A stretch of DNA of 64,000 bases from Hohaiivirga sp031546825 (GCA_031546825.1 JAVBJU010000019.1:1-64000); one strand, 5' to 3'; numbered from the stretch's first letter, positions 35,900-43,950 are shown. A program made the numbers and translations. The notes: generated by a model not told the origin, from the letters alone.

Positions 35900-36187
35900 T
35901 TAAACTTCTTCTATTTCATATTCCAAAGCCATTTCGTTCAACACCTTTTCCATAATTCGGAATAGTTCCGTATGCGTGGAACCTGACATGATGCTGCTCA
36001 GAATGAAAAAGCCGCCTTCCCTCTTTTCTATGCTGAAATCTTCCCAGCCGGAGTTCGCGCTTGGCAGATCGATGGAGCAGCCTGCACCAGTCTGTATGTG
36101 CGGGAAATGCTCCTTGAGCCGATCGGCAAGAATGGCAAAGCACTCATCACATTTTTCATTGATATGAACGACATATTCGATGCCCAT
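35900..36187 (-). CDS. Hypothetical protein, third gene of the RES-Xre locus
   Basis: An unrecognised 95-residue acidic soluble protein starting MGIEYVVHINEKCDECFAI, with three cysteines and a C-terminal helix. The ATG at 36187 has GAGGA about 9 nt upstream; a GTG at 36202 overlaps the toxin stop as GTGA. It therefore appears to be translated with the RES toxin and could be an accessory, immunity or target-related protein, or a passenger gene. No known domain is evident. Confidence 0.6.
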   Translation of the reverse strand: MGIEYVVHINEKCDECFAILADRLKEHFPHIQTGAGCSIDLPSANSGWEDFSIEKREGGFFILSSIMSGSTHTELFRIMEKVLNEMALEYEIEEV

Positions 36188-36198
36188 CCCATATGTCC

Positions 36199-36882
36199 TC
36201 ACACCGCCAACAGTGTCTTCTCATAGACTGTAATAACCGCCTTGCCGTCCCACATATATGTGAGATGCCGCTCCTGCCGCACTGCGGATAAGCAGCGGGG
36301 GCGGAAAACAGCGAAGCATTCGCCACCTTCCCGGCGCACGCTGTCATAGGCAATGCCGTTGGACCCTTTACCCCGCAACCGGCGGGCCAAAGCCTGCCCG
36401 GCGGAATAATCATCGCGGGCATAGAGATCGGGATGTTGTACGCGCAGCCCGCGCAGATCATGCAATTCGATGACAATGTCGGCTGCGATGGCCCGCATTG
36501 TGGTATCGATGGGAGCCTCGCGGGTGGCACGCAGAAAGTTCTCACGATGATAGCGGGTTTCGGCGACGGCGGTGAGAAGATCGCCGCCCGCGTAATAGAC
36601 GCCATATGAGCCATCGGAAAAGCGGCTGCCCGCCGGGTTGAGATGGGTGAAGGCGGCCATGATGTACGAATAGCCGGGGCCACTGACGCGGTCTTCGGGA
36701 GGCACCAGCGTCAGGTCACCGGTCTCATCGCGCAGACGCGGGTTGGTGCGCGATTCTAGCTCGTAAAGCGCTTCAAAATCCGCCGGATCCGCCACGCGCT
36801 CAAAGAGGGCGATGGGCGGGAAGCGGCTCGGAATAACGCGCCAGCTGGGCCGCACGTCGATGTGACGCGCGGGCACCGTCAC
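36199..36882 (-). CDS. RES-domain toxin (type II toxin-antitoxin)
   Basis: A 227-residue toxin of the RES family, whose studied members attack NAD+ (phosphorolysis/hydrolysis) or ADP-ribosylate target proteins. The Arg region (PPIALFERVAD), the Tyr region GSYGVYYAGG, the Glu in AVAETRYHRE and the Ser in GIAYDSVRREGGEC are all present, so it looks intact. It overlaps the upstream antitoxin gene by 4 nt (ATGA), the usual coupling for such pairs. Expression is expected to be repressed by the antitoxin at the palindrome upstream of the antitoxin gene. Confidence 0.9.
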   Translation of the reverse strand: MTVPARHIDVRPSWRVIPSRFPPIALFERVADPADFEALYELESRTNPRLRDETGDLTLVPPEDRVSGPGYSYIMAAFTHLNPAGSRFSDGSYGVYYAGGDLLTAVAETRYHRENFLRATREAPIDTTMRAIAADIVIELHDLRGLRVQHPDLYARDDYSAGQALARRLRGKGSNGIAYDSVRREGGECFAVFRPRCLSAVRQERHLTYMWDGKAVITVYEKTLLAV

Positions 36883-37280
36883 GCCCAGCCTCCGCGTTGG
36901 GCATCAAGGTAGCGGCGCACCAGCAGCAGGTCTTCCATGCGCCCGCTGAGCATCCGGTCCAGGGCACTTTTGCCGCCGAACAATGCCGCATCATTGGCCC
37001 GCCGCACCCAGCCATCGGCGGCTGCCGGATTGGGCAGGAGGATTTGCAGGGCTTTGTAGATTCCGAGGATATAGGAGAGACGGTCTAACTGATCGACTGA
37101 GAGCGCGGGCGCACTGCCACCCTTCCAGCGGGCAAGCGTGGCTTTCGATACACTGAGCAAAGTCGCCTGCTCGTCATTGGACAGGCGCCAATCTCCGGCT
37201 ATTCGAAAAAAGGCGCGAAGCCCCGGCCCAGCAAGGTGACCAGTCTCGATGGCAGTGGCGGGTTGTACCTGTACGGACAT
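36879..37280 (-). CDS. Xre/MbcA/ParS-type antitoxin
   Basis: A 133-residue antitoxin. The N-terminal Xre-like helix-turn-helix (LRLSNDEQ-type start, SVSKATLARWKGG) is followed by the C-terminal DUF2384 toxin-binding domain with the GGKSALDRML and RMEDLLLVRRYLDAQRGG signatures. It neutralises the RES toxin and is expected to autoregulate. Its start is ATG 37280 with GAGGGG about 10 nt upstream. It is first in a three-gene unit. Confidence 0.9.
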   Translation of the reverse strand: MSVQVQPATAIETGHLAGPGLRAFFRIAGDWRLSNDEQATLLSVSKATLARWKGGSAPALSVDQLDRLSYILGIYKALQILLPNPAAADGWVRRANDAALFGGKSALDRMLSGRMEDLLLVRRYLDAQRGGWA

Positions 37281-37304
37281 GGAGTTTGCCCCTCTCGCAC
37301 AAAG

Positions 37305-37343
37305 CCCACATGAGATATTAAATTTAAAATAGTCTCATGTGGG
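37305..37343. promoter_or_regulatory. Operator of the RES-Xre locus
   Basis: CCCACATGAGA (37305-37315) and TCTCATGTGGG (37333-37343) form a perfect 11-bp inverted repeat with a 17-bp AT-rich spacer. On the minus strand one arm lies between the predicted -35 and -10 boxes and the other just downstream of the -10, an ideal site for autorepression by the antitoxin. Confidence 0.8.
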
Positions 37344-37354
37344 TCATTTTACAA
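37326..37354 (-). promoter_or_regulatory. Predicted promoter of the RES-Xre locus
   Basis: On the minus strand TTGTAA (37354-37349) is separated by 17 bp from TATTTT (37331-37326); each matches sigma-70 hexamers at four of six positions. The antitoxin start lies about 45 bp downstream, and the operator arms straddle the -10 box. Confidence 0.55.
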
Positions 37355-37423
37355 GGGCGCGCTATCCCAATGCTTGCATGAAGTGGCAAGAATTTTGAAA
37401 GTCCGCCCTGTTGCTGTCTGTTG

Positions 37424-37864
37424 CTACATGGCGCCCATTTCGTCTTTTTTCAGCCACCGGATCAGGTCGTATTTCAGCAATGTCAAACCAGCGCCGATGA
37501 GCAGAACATCCTTGACGATAAAGCTGCTGATTTTACCGAGTTGCGGCAGCAGGCTCAGCGTTGTGAGGCCCGTAACGATCACCAGAATAGCTCCCAAAAC
37601 CCCGAAAGAAGGCCGGAAGAACCCGATGATCAGGGCGATAAAGGCGATATGCTCGACAACGCCGAGAAAGTAACTGCCGCCATGCTCGCCGAACATTGTG
37701 TACAAAATATTCAGCCAGGTCATAGATATCATTGGTTTTAACGCCTGAACCTCAAATTCGAACCATTTATAGGTGCCGAATATGACGAAGACCAGGATCA
37801 CTGACAGGCGCAAGGCGATCAGATCAATATCGGAGCGGGTAAAGCGTTGAATGAAAGTTGCCAT
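37424..37864 (-). CDS. DUF417 family membrane protein (YkgB/RclC-like)
   Basis: A 146-residue inner-membrane protein with four predicted TM segments (about 17-35, 50-75, 80-100 and 112-130). The FVIFGTYKWFEFEVQAL stretch typifies DUF417 (E. coli YkgB/RclC, linked to reactive chlorine resistance). A TetR-type gene lies upstream on the same strand with an operator in between, suggesting induction by reactive or electrophilic compounds. The exact function in the family is unknown. Confidence 0.82.
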   Translation of the reverse strand: MATFIQRFTRSDIDLIALRLSVILVFVIFGTYKWFEFEVQALKPMISMTWLNILYTMFGEHGGSYFLGVVEHIAFIALIIGFFRPSFGVLGAILVIVTGLTTLSLLPQLGKISSFIVKDVLLIGAGLTLLKYDLIRWLKKDEMGAM

Positions 37865-38008
37865 GGTTTGGATTTCCGTTCCCTCTGGAGAATCGTTCGT
37901 GTACCTGACGCGGGTTCATGGTCAGGGCAATTTGCCACCTCAGGCATCGGCCTTGTGGTGAAGAGTGAAGAGCGACATCACCTCATCTGATATGCCTTTA
38001 TAAAATAA

Positions 38009-38037
38009 TCTCTACCTACTGGCAGGTAGGATGACAA
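38009..38037 (-). promoter_or_regulatory. Predicted promoter with TetR-type operator before the DUF417 gene
   Basis: On the minus strand TTGTCA (38037-38032) is followed after 17 bp by TAGAGA (38014-38009). An 18-bp imperfect palindrome CTACCTACTGGCAGGTAG (38012-38029) fills the spacer, the classic position for repression. The palindrome is the firmer part; the -10 box is weak. Confidence 0.55.
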
Positions 38038-38134
38038 TATGAAAAAGTACTTCAAAGCGCGACGCGGTGACGCGCGGGGAAAAATATCGTTATCAATGTG
38101 TTGGGCCGCACGTTTATCCGGGCGGAGAGAGGCG

Positions 38135-38692
38135 TCAGTCCGGGCGCAGCATCTCGAGCAGAGCGCTCATCATATGCGATGCGGCGTCATGGGGCGGCAA
38201 ACGATTGAGCAGCAAGGCGCCCTTCAACGTCGTACAGACAATAACGGCCATATCTTCCGGGGAGGCGTGGAGCTGCAGCGCTCCCGCCTGCTGTCCCGTC
38301 GCAAGCACATCGCGCACGATCCGCAGTTCTGCACGCGCCAACGTATTGATGGCCTCCTGTAATTCCGGCATGAACAGATTACTGTCCGAGAGCATGGCAT
38401 AGACCCCGCACATCTGCCCCCTTCCAGCACAGCCGGAAAAGGCATTCAGATAGGCCTCCAGGCGGGGGCGGCCTGCGGGCAGTGTCAGCAACCGTGTTTC
38501 AAGCTGCAGGAAGCCCGCCATTTTTTTCTCGCAATAGGCGATCCCGAGGTCATTCTTGCTTGGGAAGTGGTGATGAATGCTGGCCTTGCGTATCCCCAGC
38601 TCCTTTGCCAGATCCGCATAGCTAAACCCTTCAAACCCATTTTTCTGGATAAGCGTGTCTGCCACTTCAAGTATCTTGTCATAGGTAGACAT
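38135..38692 (-). CDS. TetR/AcrR-family regulator
   Basis: A 185-residue repressor. The N-terminal HTH (FSYADLAKELGIRKASIHHHFPSKNDL) is a clear TetR domain. The ligand domain contains two cysteines close together (GCAGRGQMC), as in some redox- or electrophile-sensing members; this is suggestive only. The ATG at 38692 is preferred because AGGA lies about 9 nt upstream. It probably controls the downstream DUF417 gene through the palindrome at 38012-38029, and possibly others. Confidence 0.87.
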   Translation of the reverse strand: MSTYDKILEVADTLIQKNGFEGFSYADLAKELGIRKASIHHHFPSKNDLGIAYCEKKMAGFLQLETRLLTLPAGRPRLEAYLNAFSGCAGRGQMCGVYAMLSDSNLFMPELQEAINTLARAELRIVRDVLATGQQAGALQLHASPEDMAVIVCTTLKGALLLNRLPPHDAASHMMSALLEMLRPD

Positions 38693-38735
38693 GGTCATTT
38701 TCCTAGCCGGGCTAGCTTGCACGAGGGGCCCATCA

Positions 38736-38954
38736 TCAAAAATCGATGGCCCGGCCTTTGATTTCCCAATCATCATAGCGCGCCGGCTCCAGCCCGCCGC
38801 GACCATTGAACTCCCGCTCCTTGGCTATTGCCGCCGCATGGGCGTCAATCTTGGCGCGCCGCTCGGCGGCTTCGGCCAGGGCGCGCTGGGCGGCGGGTGT
38901 CAGCACTTTGGGCGCGGTCTCTTCAGCTTCTGGCTTAGCAGTGTCTTCGCTCAT
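38736..38954 (-). CDS. DUF1674 protein (SDHAF4-like)
   Basis: A 72-residue protein with the conserved C-terminus FNGRGGLEPARYDDWEIKGR ending in AIDF, the DUF1674 signature. The mitochondrial homologue (SDHAF4) assists succinate dehydrogenase assembly; bacterial roles are inferred. It follows purH by 10 nt on the same strand, a common alphaproteobacterial arrangement, and AAGG lies before its ATG. Confidence 0.85.
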   Translation of the reverse strand: MSEDTAKPEAEETAPKVLTPAAQRALAEAAERRAKIDAHAAAIAKEREFNGRGGLEPARYDDWEIKGRAIDF

Positions 38955-38964
38955 GGGATTACCT

Positions 38965-40557
38965 TCAATGGCGGAAGTGGCGATGGCCGGTGAAGACCAT
39001 GGCGAGGCCGGCCTCATCGGCGGCCTTGATGACATCGGCGTCACGCATTGAGCCGCCTGGCTGGATTACAGCAGTCGCACCCGCTTCCGCCGCGGCCAGA
39101 AGGCCGTCCGCAAACGGGAAGAAGGCATCAGACGCCACCACCGAACCGATGGCAAGGCTCTCGGGCAAGCCCGCCGCCTTGGCCGCTTCCGCTGCTTTCC
39201 AGGCGGCAATACGTGAGGAATCGACCCGGCTCATTTGCCCGGCACCAACACCGACCGTCGCACCATCCCGCGCGTAAACGATGGCGTTTGACTTGACGTG
39301 CTTGGCCACCCGGAAGGCGAAGGCGAGATCGGCCATTTCCTTTGCGGTGGGGGCGCGTTTGGTCACGACCTTGAGCTCCATGTCATCGACCACGGCATTG
39401 TCCCGCGCCTGCGCCAGGAAGCCGCCGGATACGGTGCGCACCACAAGCCCCTTGGCGCGTGGGTCAGGCAGAGCGCCAGTCACGAGCAGCCGCAGGTTCT
39501 TCTTGGCCGCAACGATTGCAACCGCCTCAGGTGTGGCATCGGGCGCGATAATCACTTCCGTGAAAACCTCGACGATTTTTTTCGCGGCCTCCGCGTCAAG
39601 GATGCGGTTGAGCGCCACAATGCCGCCAAATGCCGAAACCGGGTCGCAGCGCAAAGCCTTCTCATAGGCTTCAAGCAGCGTTGCGCCCTCGGCCACACCG
39701 CACGGATTGGCGTGCTTGATAATGGCAACCGCCGCAGTGCGCTGGGCATCGAACTCCGCCACCGCTTCAAAAGCGGCATCGGTATCGTTGATATTGTTGT
39801 AGGAGAGCTGCTTGCCCTGCAATTGCCGCGCGGTGGAGACACCGGGGCGGGCTTCGGGCGTTTTATAAAACGCCGCCTGTTGGTGCGGGTTTTCGCCATA
39901 GCGCATGGGCTCGGCCAACGCGCCGCCGATGGCGCGGTAAACCGGCGTGTCAATTTCAAGCTCGGCGGCGAGCCAGTTGGAAATGGCGGCGTCATAGGCG
40001 GCGGTACGGGCGTAGGCTTTCTGAGCAAGCTGGCGGCGGAAGGCGCGGGTCAAACCGCCGCCGTGGGCCGCAAGTCCTTCGAGCACCATGTCATAATCGG
40101 CCACATCAACCACAACCGCGACATCTTCGTGGTTTTTGGAAGCGGCGCGGATCATCGCAGGGCCGCCGATATCAATGTTTTCGATGCAATCGTCATAGGG
40201 CTTTTTGGCGGCCACCGTTGCCTCGAACGGGTAGAGATTGACGACGAGCAGGTCGATCGCCTCGATGCCGTGCGCCTCCATGGCCGTGCGATGTTCGGCA
40301 TTGTCGCGGATTGCCAAGAGCCCGCCATGCACCTTGGGGTGCAGGGTCTTGACGCGTCCGTCCATCATTTCGGGGAAGCCGGTGAGGTCGGAAACGTCGC
40401 GCACCTTCAGGCCCGCATCCTGCAACGCTTTGCAGGTGCCCCCGGTGGAGACGAGTTCGACGCCGTGTTCCGCAAGTTTCCTGGCAAATGCCACCAGCCC
40501 GGCCTTATCGGAAACCGAAAGAAGCGCCCGCTTCACCTGCTTGATACCGTCCTGCAT
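38965..40557 (-). CDS. purH: Bifunctional AICAR formyltransferase / IMP cyclohydrolase
   Basis: Carries out the last two steps of IMP synthesis. The N-terminal MGS-like cyclohydrolase domain (RALLSVSDKAGLVAFA, STGGTCKAL, DGRVKTLHPKVHGG) and the C-terminal transformylase domain (MRYGENPHQQAA, IIKHANPCGVA, SDAFFPFADG) are intact; 530 residues is normal. The ATG at 40557 is used, with GAGGG 6 nt upstream; a TTG six bases earlier opens the frame. A stem-forming leader (40658-40705) lies upstream. Confidence 0.96.
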   Translation of the reverse strand: MQDGIKQVKRALLSVSDKAGLVAFARKLAEHGVELVSTGGTCKALQDAGLKVRDVSDLTGFPEMMDGRVKTLHPKVHGGLLAIRDNAEHRTAMEAHGIEAIDLLVVNLYPFEATVAAKKPYDDCIENIDIGGPAMIRAASKNHEDVAVVVDVADYDMVLEGLAAHGGGLTRAFRRQLAQKAYARTAAYDAAISNWLAAELEIDTPVYRAIGGALAEPMRYGENPHQQAAFYKTPEARPGVSTARQLQGKQLSYNNINDTDAAFEAVAEFDAQRTAAVAIIKHANPCGVAEGATLLEAYEKALRCDPVSAFGGIVALNRILDAEAAKKIVEVFTEVIIAPDATPEAVAIVAAKKNLRLLVTGALPDPRAKGLVVRTVSGGFLAQARDNAVVDDMELKVVTKRAPTAKEMADLAFAFRVAKHVKSNAIVYARDGATVGVGAGQMSRVDSSRIAAWKAAEAAKAAGLPESLAIGSVVASDAFFPFADGLLAAAEAGATAVIQPGGSMRDADVIKAADEAGLAMVFTGHRHFRH

Positions 40558-40745
40558 GACCAACCCTCATATCCCCAGCGCAAATCGACACAAGCGCGGA
40601 TATCATGAATGCGAGCCGGGTGGAACCTCACTGGGGTTTTTTCACATAACCCATAAAGCTAACGGGCTCCGAGAAGCTCCAGGCTTTTCTGCTTTAGAGG
40701 TTAGCGGGTGTTTCCTAAACAATGCCAAAACCGCCTGCTCAATGA

Positions 40746-41480
40746 TCAGAAAATGTCGATCTGATAGCGGAACCCCTCCGCCGCACCGCGCGAGACACGG
40801 TATTCGAGCGGCGCGCGATTGTAGCCGAGCGCAGTGCGCTCGATGACAACGACCGGGAGTCCAGGCTCGATACCCAGCGCGCGGGCGGTGTTGGCGTCGG
40901 CGGTCTCGACGGTCAGGTTCTCCGTGGCGGAGGCAACTGCCTGACCGCAGATTTCCTCATAGAACGGATACAACAGATTGCCGAACGCACCGGGCGAGAC
41001 ATCAAGTAGCTTCTTGAATTTCGATGCGGGCAGCCAGATATCCTCGCGCACCACCCGATGGCCATTGACCATGCGCACCCGCTCAAGCCACACCACAGCC
41101 TCGCCTGGCTCAAGCGCCAAAGCCTTGCGCACCGCCGCTGGAGGGGCCTCAAGCGAGTGCGACAAAATCCGGCTCTCCGGCACCTTGTGCTCACCGGCTG
41201 CTGTCACCTGGCGAAAGAAGCGGAAGAACGACCCGTCAAATTGCGGACGGCGCACGAAGGTGCCGCGGCCCTGACTGCGGTTAAGAAGACCTTCTGCCAC
41301 CAGCGTATCAACCGCCTTGCGCACCGTGCCCACGGCGATGGCATGGGTCTGGGCAAGCTCGGTTTCCGTCGGAATCGGCTCGTCAGGCCGCCATTCTCCT
41401 GAGGCAATTTTCTCATGCATCTGATCGCGCAGGCGCTGATAAAGGGGCAGACGATCATCGGAGCTTGCAAAAGCAGACAT
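40746..41480 (-). CDS. GntR-family regulator (HutC/UTRA subfamily)
   Basis: A 244-residue regulator: an N-terminal GntR winged helix (LYQRLRDQMHEKIASGEWRP, ELAQTHAIAVGTVRKAVDTL) followed by a UTRA ligand-binding domain. GGAAG lies 5 nt before the ATG at 41480. It is divergent from the amidohydrolase-permease unit. A perfect 16-bp palindrome overlapping that unit's predicted transcription start is its likely operator. The effector is probably the transported acid or its breakdown product. Confidence 0.9.
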   Translation of the reverse strand: MSAFASSDDRLPLYQRLRDQMHEKIASGEWRPDEPIPTETELAQTHAIAVGTVRKAVDTLVAEGLLNRSQGRGTFVRRPQFDGSFFRFFRQVTAAGEHKVPESRILSHSLEAPPAAVRKALALEPGEAVVWLERVRMVNGHRVVREDIWLPASKFKKLLDVSPGAFGNLLYPFYEEICGQAVASATENLTVETADANTARALGIEPGLPVVVIERTALGYNRAPLEYRVSRGAAEGFRYQIDIF

Positions 41481-41531
41481 GGCAACTTCCAGTTGGTGTC
41501 GCTGCAAAGCCGCCCAGCAAAAATTTCCAGG

Positions 41532-41560
41532 TTGACAGATCGCAGCGCTATTCATATGGT
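41532..41560 (+). promoter_or_regulatory. Predicted sigma-70 promoter of the amidohydrolase unit
   Basis: A perfect TTGACA (41532-41537) is followed after 17 bp by TATGGT (41555-41560; four of six). Transcription would begin near 41567, at the edge of the palindromic operator. Confidence 0.65.
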
Positions 41561-41565
41561 CATAT

Positions 41566-41581
41566 AGTCATATATATGACT
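41566..41581. promoter_or_regulatory. Perfect palindrome, probable GntR operator
   Basis: AGTCATATATATGACT is a perfect 16-bp palindrome of the type bound by HutC-subfamily GntR proteins (AT core, GTC/GAC ends). A further half site GGTCAT begins at 41558. Its overlap with the predicted start of transcription fits repression. Confidence 0.75.
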
Positions 41582-41658
41582 CAATGACCTGCAGGCCTTT
41601 TCTGTTCCCTATCACGCCTGCAGAAGGCCCTACAATCTTAAAAAAGAGGGTGCTTCCC

Positions 41659-42462
41659 ATGACACGTCCGGCCACTTTGCCCATCACCGGCATTGACGCC
41701 CATGCTCACGTTTTCCGGCACGACCTGCCGATGGTAGCCAATCGCCGCTACAGCCCCGGCTACGATGCGCTTGCCGAAGATTTTCTAGCCCGCCTCGACG
41801 CCGCCGGCCTGTCGCATGGAGTTCTTATTCAGCCCAGTTTTCTTGGCACCGACAACAGCTTCATACTTGATGCCCTGCGCCGCATCCCAAACCGCCTGCG
41901 TGCCGTCGCGGTGGTAGATCCTACCATATGCGAAATGGCACTCGACGAACTTGAGCAAGCCGGCGTGGTCGGCGTTCGCCTCAACCTCATAGGACTTGAC
42001 CTCGATGATTTTGCCAAACCCCAGTGGCAATCCTTCTTCCGCCAGATGGCAAGGCGGCGCTGGTCGGTGGAAATTCAGCGCGGCATGCCCGACCTGCCTG
42101 CCATCGTGCCGGTTATCCTCAATGCGGGTGCCCATGTGGTGATTGACCATTTTGGCCTCCCGAAGGGAACACCCGACGAGAGCTTCCTGAAATTACTGGC
42201 CAACGACAAGGTGTGGATCAAGCTGTCCGCGGCCTACCGCAGCAGCACATCGCTCAATGACGCCCAAAAGCTCGTCGCCTTGTTTCGCGACGCCGCCAAA
42301 GGCGTTGACCGCTTCGTGTGGGGCAGTGACTGGCCGCATACCCAACATGAAAAGGACACCGACCACGGGGCACAACTCGCCTTCTTCAAGGCCGTTCTGC
42401 CCGATCTGAACGAACAGCAAAAAGTGCTGGTCGATAATCCACGCCGCCTGTTCCAGTTCTAA
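41659..42462 (+). CDS. Amidohydrolase-2 family lactonase/hydrolase (LigI-like)
   Basis: A 267-residue TIM-barrel metal-dependent hydrolase of COG3618, which includes 2-pyrone-4,6-dicarboxylate lactonase. GIDAHAHVF (HxH), a conserved Gln/Arg region, VVIDHFGLP and WGSDWPHTQHE (catalytic Asp) are visible. The ATG at 41659 has GAGGG 8 nt upstream. It is cotranscribed with a carboxylate permease gene 17 bp downstream, suggesting it opens a lactone or pyrone of an imported di- or tricarboxylate. The exact substrate is unknown. Confidence 0.85.
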   Translation: MTRPATLPITGIDAHAHVFRHDLPMVANRRYSPGYDALAEDFLARLDAAGLSHGVLIQPSFLGTDNSFILDALRRIPNRLRAVAVVDPTICEMALDELEQAGVVGVRLNLIGLDLDDFAKPQWQSFFRQMARRRWSVEIQRGMPDLPAIVPVILNAGAHVVIDHFGLPKGTPDESFLKLLANDKVWIKLSAAYRSSTSLNDAQKLVALFRDAAKGVDRFVWGSDWPHTQHEKDTDHGAQLAFFKAVLPDLNEQQKVLVDNPRRLFQF

Positions 42463-42479
42463 TCGGAGAGTACCCCATC

Positions 42480-43781
42480 ATGATGAGCGCAATCGTCATT
42501 ACCGCCATCGTCGCGGCCATCGCCCTGGGCTATGTCACCCGGATCAATATCGGCCTGTTCTCTATCGCCTTCGCCTATCTCATCGGCGCTTTCGCGATGG
42601 ATCTGAAACCGGCCGAAATCATCAACATGTGGCCGCTGAGCATTTTCTTCATCATCTTCTCGGTGTGCTTGTTCTACGGCTTCGCCATCACCAACGGCAC
42701 GCTAGAAAAGCTCTCGGAACATCTGCTCTATCGCTGCCGCAACTTCCCCTATCTGTTGCCCTACGCCATCTTCCTCATCACGGCGCTGATCGCGGCGCTT
42801 GGAGCTGGCTATTATACCGTGCTCGCCTTCATGGCTCCGCTGACCCTCATGCTGTGCACCCGCACCGGTATGAGCATGATTATCGGCGCCATGTCGGTCA
42901 ATTACGGCGCACTGGCCGGGGCAAATTTCATGTCGAGCCAGAGCGGCATTATCTTCCGGACCCTGATGGCCAAGGCAGGCATTGCCGAAAACCCGGCATT
43001 CATCAATGCAACCGGTATCTTCCTCAGCACCATGATCATCCCTTTCGTGGTCATCACCGTTCTGGTGTTTTTCACCGGACATCGTAAAGCGATGCAGTCG
43101 CAGACTCTCAGCATTGCCAAGCCGGCGCCGTTTGACTCGAAGCAAAAGGCCACTTTGGTGCTTACTTTCCTGATGATGGCGATTGTGCTGATCGTACCGG
43201 TGCTGCGCCTCATGCTGCCGCAGAACGCCTCCATCGCTTTCGTCAACGGCAAGATGGATATCGGGCTGATTGCCAGCATCTTCTCTGTGGCTGCGCTGTT
43301 CCTCAAGCTCGGCGACGAGCGCAAGGTCATCGCCACCGTGCCGTGGGGCACCATCGTTATGATCTGCGGAATGGGCATGCTGATCTCGGTGGCGATCAAG
43401 GCCGGAACCATTCAGTTGCTGGCGTCCTGGATCAGCACGGCATTGCCTGCTTACCTCGTGCCGGTGGCACTTGGCATTGTCGCCGCCATCATGTCGCTGT
43501 TCTCTTCGACCCTCGGCGTCGTGACCCCGGCCCTGTTCCCGATTGTGCCGACATTGGCCACCTCGCTTTCCCTCGACCCGATGGTGCTGTTCATCGCCAT
43601 AGTCGTGGGTGCTCAGGCCACATCAATCTCGCCATTCTCCTCGGGTGGCAGCCTGATGCTCGGCGCATGCGCCAATGATGAAGCCCGCACCAGCTTGTTC
43701 CCGAGGCTGCTGCTTGTGGCGGCTCCGCTCGGAACGGCGATGTCGCTTGTCTTCAACGTGGTACTGACAATCCTGCGCTAA
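42480..43781 (+). CDS. SLC13/MatC-like dicarboxylate permease
   Basis: A 433-residue integral membrane protein with about 11 predicted TM segments. The N-terminal part (TRINIGLFSIAFAYLIGAF) resembles the MatC dicarboxylate carrier N-terminal domain, and the C-terminal SISPFSSGGSLMLGA stretch resembles the substrate-binding clamshell loop of DASS/ArsB-type transporters. GGAGAG lies before the ATG. Context suggests uptake of the acid handled by the adjacent amidohydrolase. Confidence 0.85.
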   Translation: MMSAIVITAIVAAIALGYVTRINIGLFSIAFAYLIGAFAMDLKPAEIINMWPLSIFFIIFSVCLFYGFAITNGTLEKLSEHLLYRCRNFPYLLPYAIFLITALIAALGAGYYTVLAFMAPLTLMLCTRTGMSMIIGAMSVNYGALAGANFMSSQSGIIFRTLMAKAGIAENPAFINATGIFLSTMIIPFVVITVLVFFTGHRKAMQSQTLSIAKPAPFDSKQKATLVLTFLMMAIVLIVPVLRLMLPQNASIAFVNGKMDIGLIASIFSVAALFLKLGDERKVIATVPWGTIVMICGMGMLISVAIKAGTIQLLASWISTALPAYLVPVALGIVAAIMSLFSSTLGVVTPALFPIVPTLATSLSLDPMVLFIAIVVGAQATSISPFSSGGSLMLGACANDEARTSLFPRLLLVAAPLGTAMSLVFNVVLTILR

Positions 43782-43833
43782 CACCCCATTCGGAGCATTG
43801 GGCGAATTCCCCCAACCGATGCTCTGAACCGCC

Positions 43834-43873
43834 GGGAAGCGCCGGCCAGCTCCGCAGCCGAACGGCGCTTCCC
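43834..43873. repeat. Perfect 11-bp inverted repeat after the permease gene
   Basis: GGGAAGCGCCG and CGGCGCTTCCC form a strong stem with an 18-nt loop. There is no T run, so it may stabilise mRNA or act with the nearby terminator. Confidence 0.5.
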
Positions 43874-43894
43874 GAAGGCGGAAGATCTCAAACC

Positions 43895-43929
43895 AAAGCC
43901 CCAGAACGCGATGTCCGGGGCTTTGTTGT
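43895..43929 (+). terminator. Intrinsic terminator of the amidohydrolase-permease unit
   Basis: AAAGCCCC pairs with GGGGCTTT around a 14-nt loop and is followed by GTTGT. It lies about 115 bp after the permease stop and just before the convergent small HTH gene. Confidence 0.6.
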
Positions 43930-43950
43930 ATTCTGAACGGGCCAGCGAGC

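Noticed and set aside
39298..40608. A 436-codon open frame opposite purH
   Set aside because: Antisense shadow; the purH frame is fully supported by conserved motifs.
40624..40642. Terminator-like stem (AACCTC/GGGGTT plus T run) on the plus strand
   Set aside because: No plus-strand gene ends nearby; the 6-bp stem with a wobble pair is likely to be chance.
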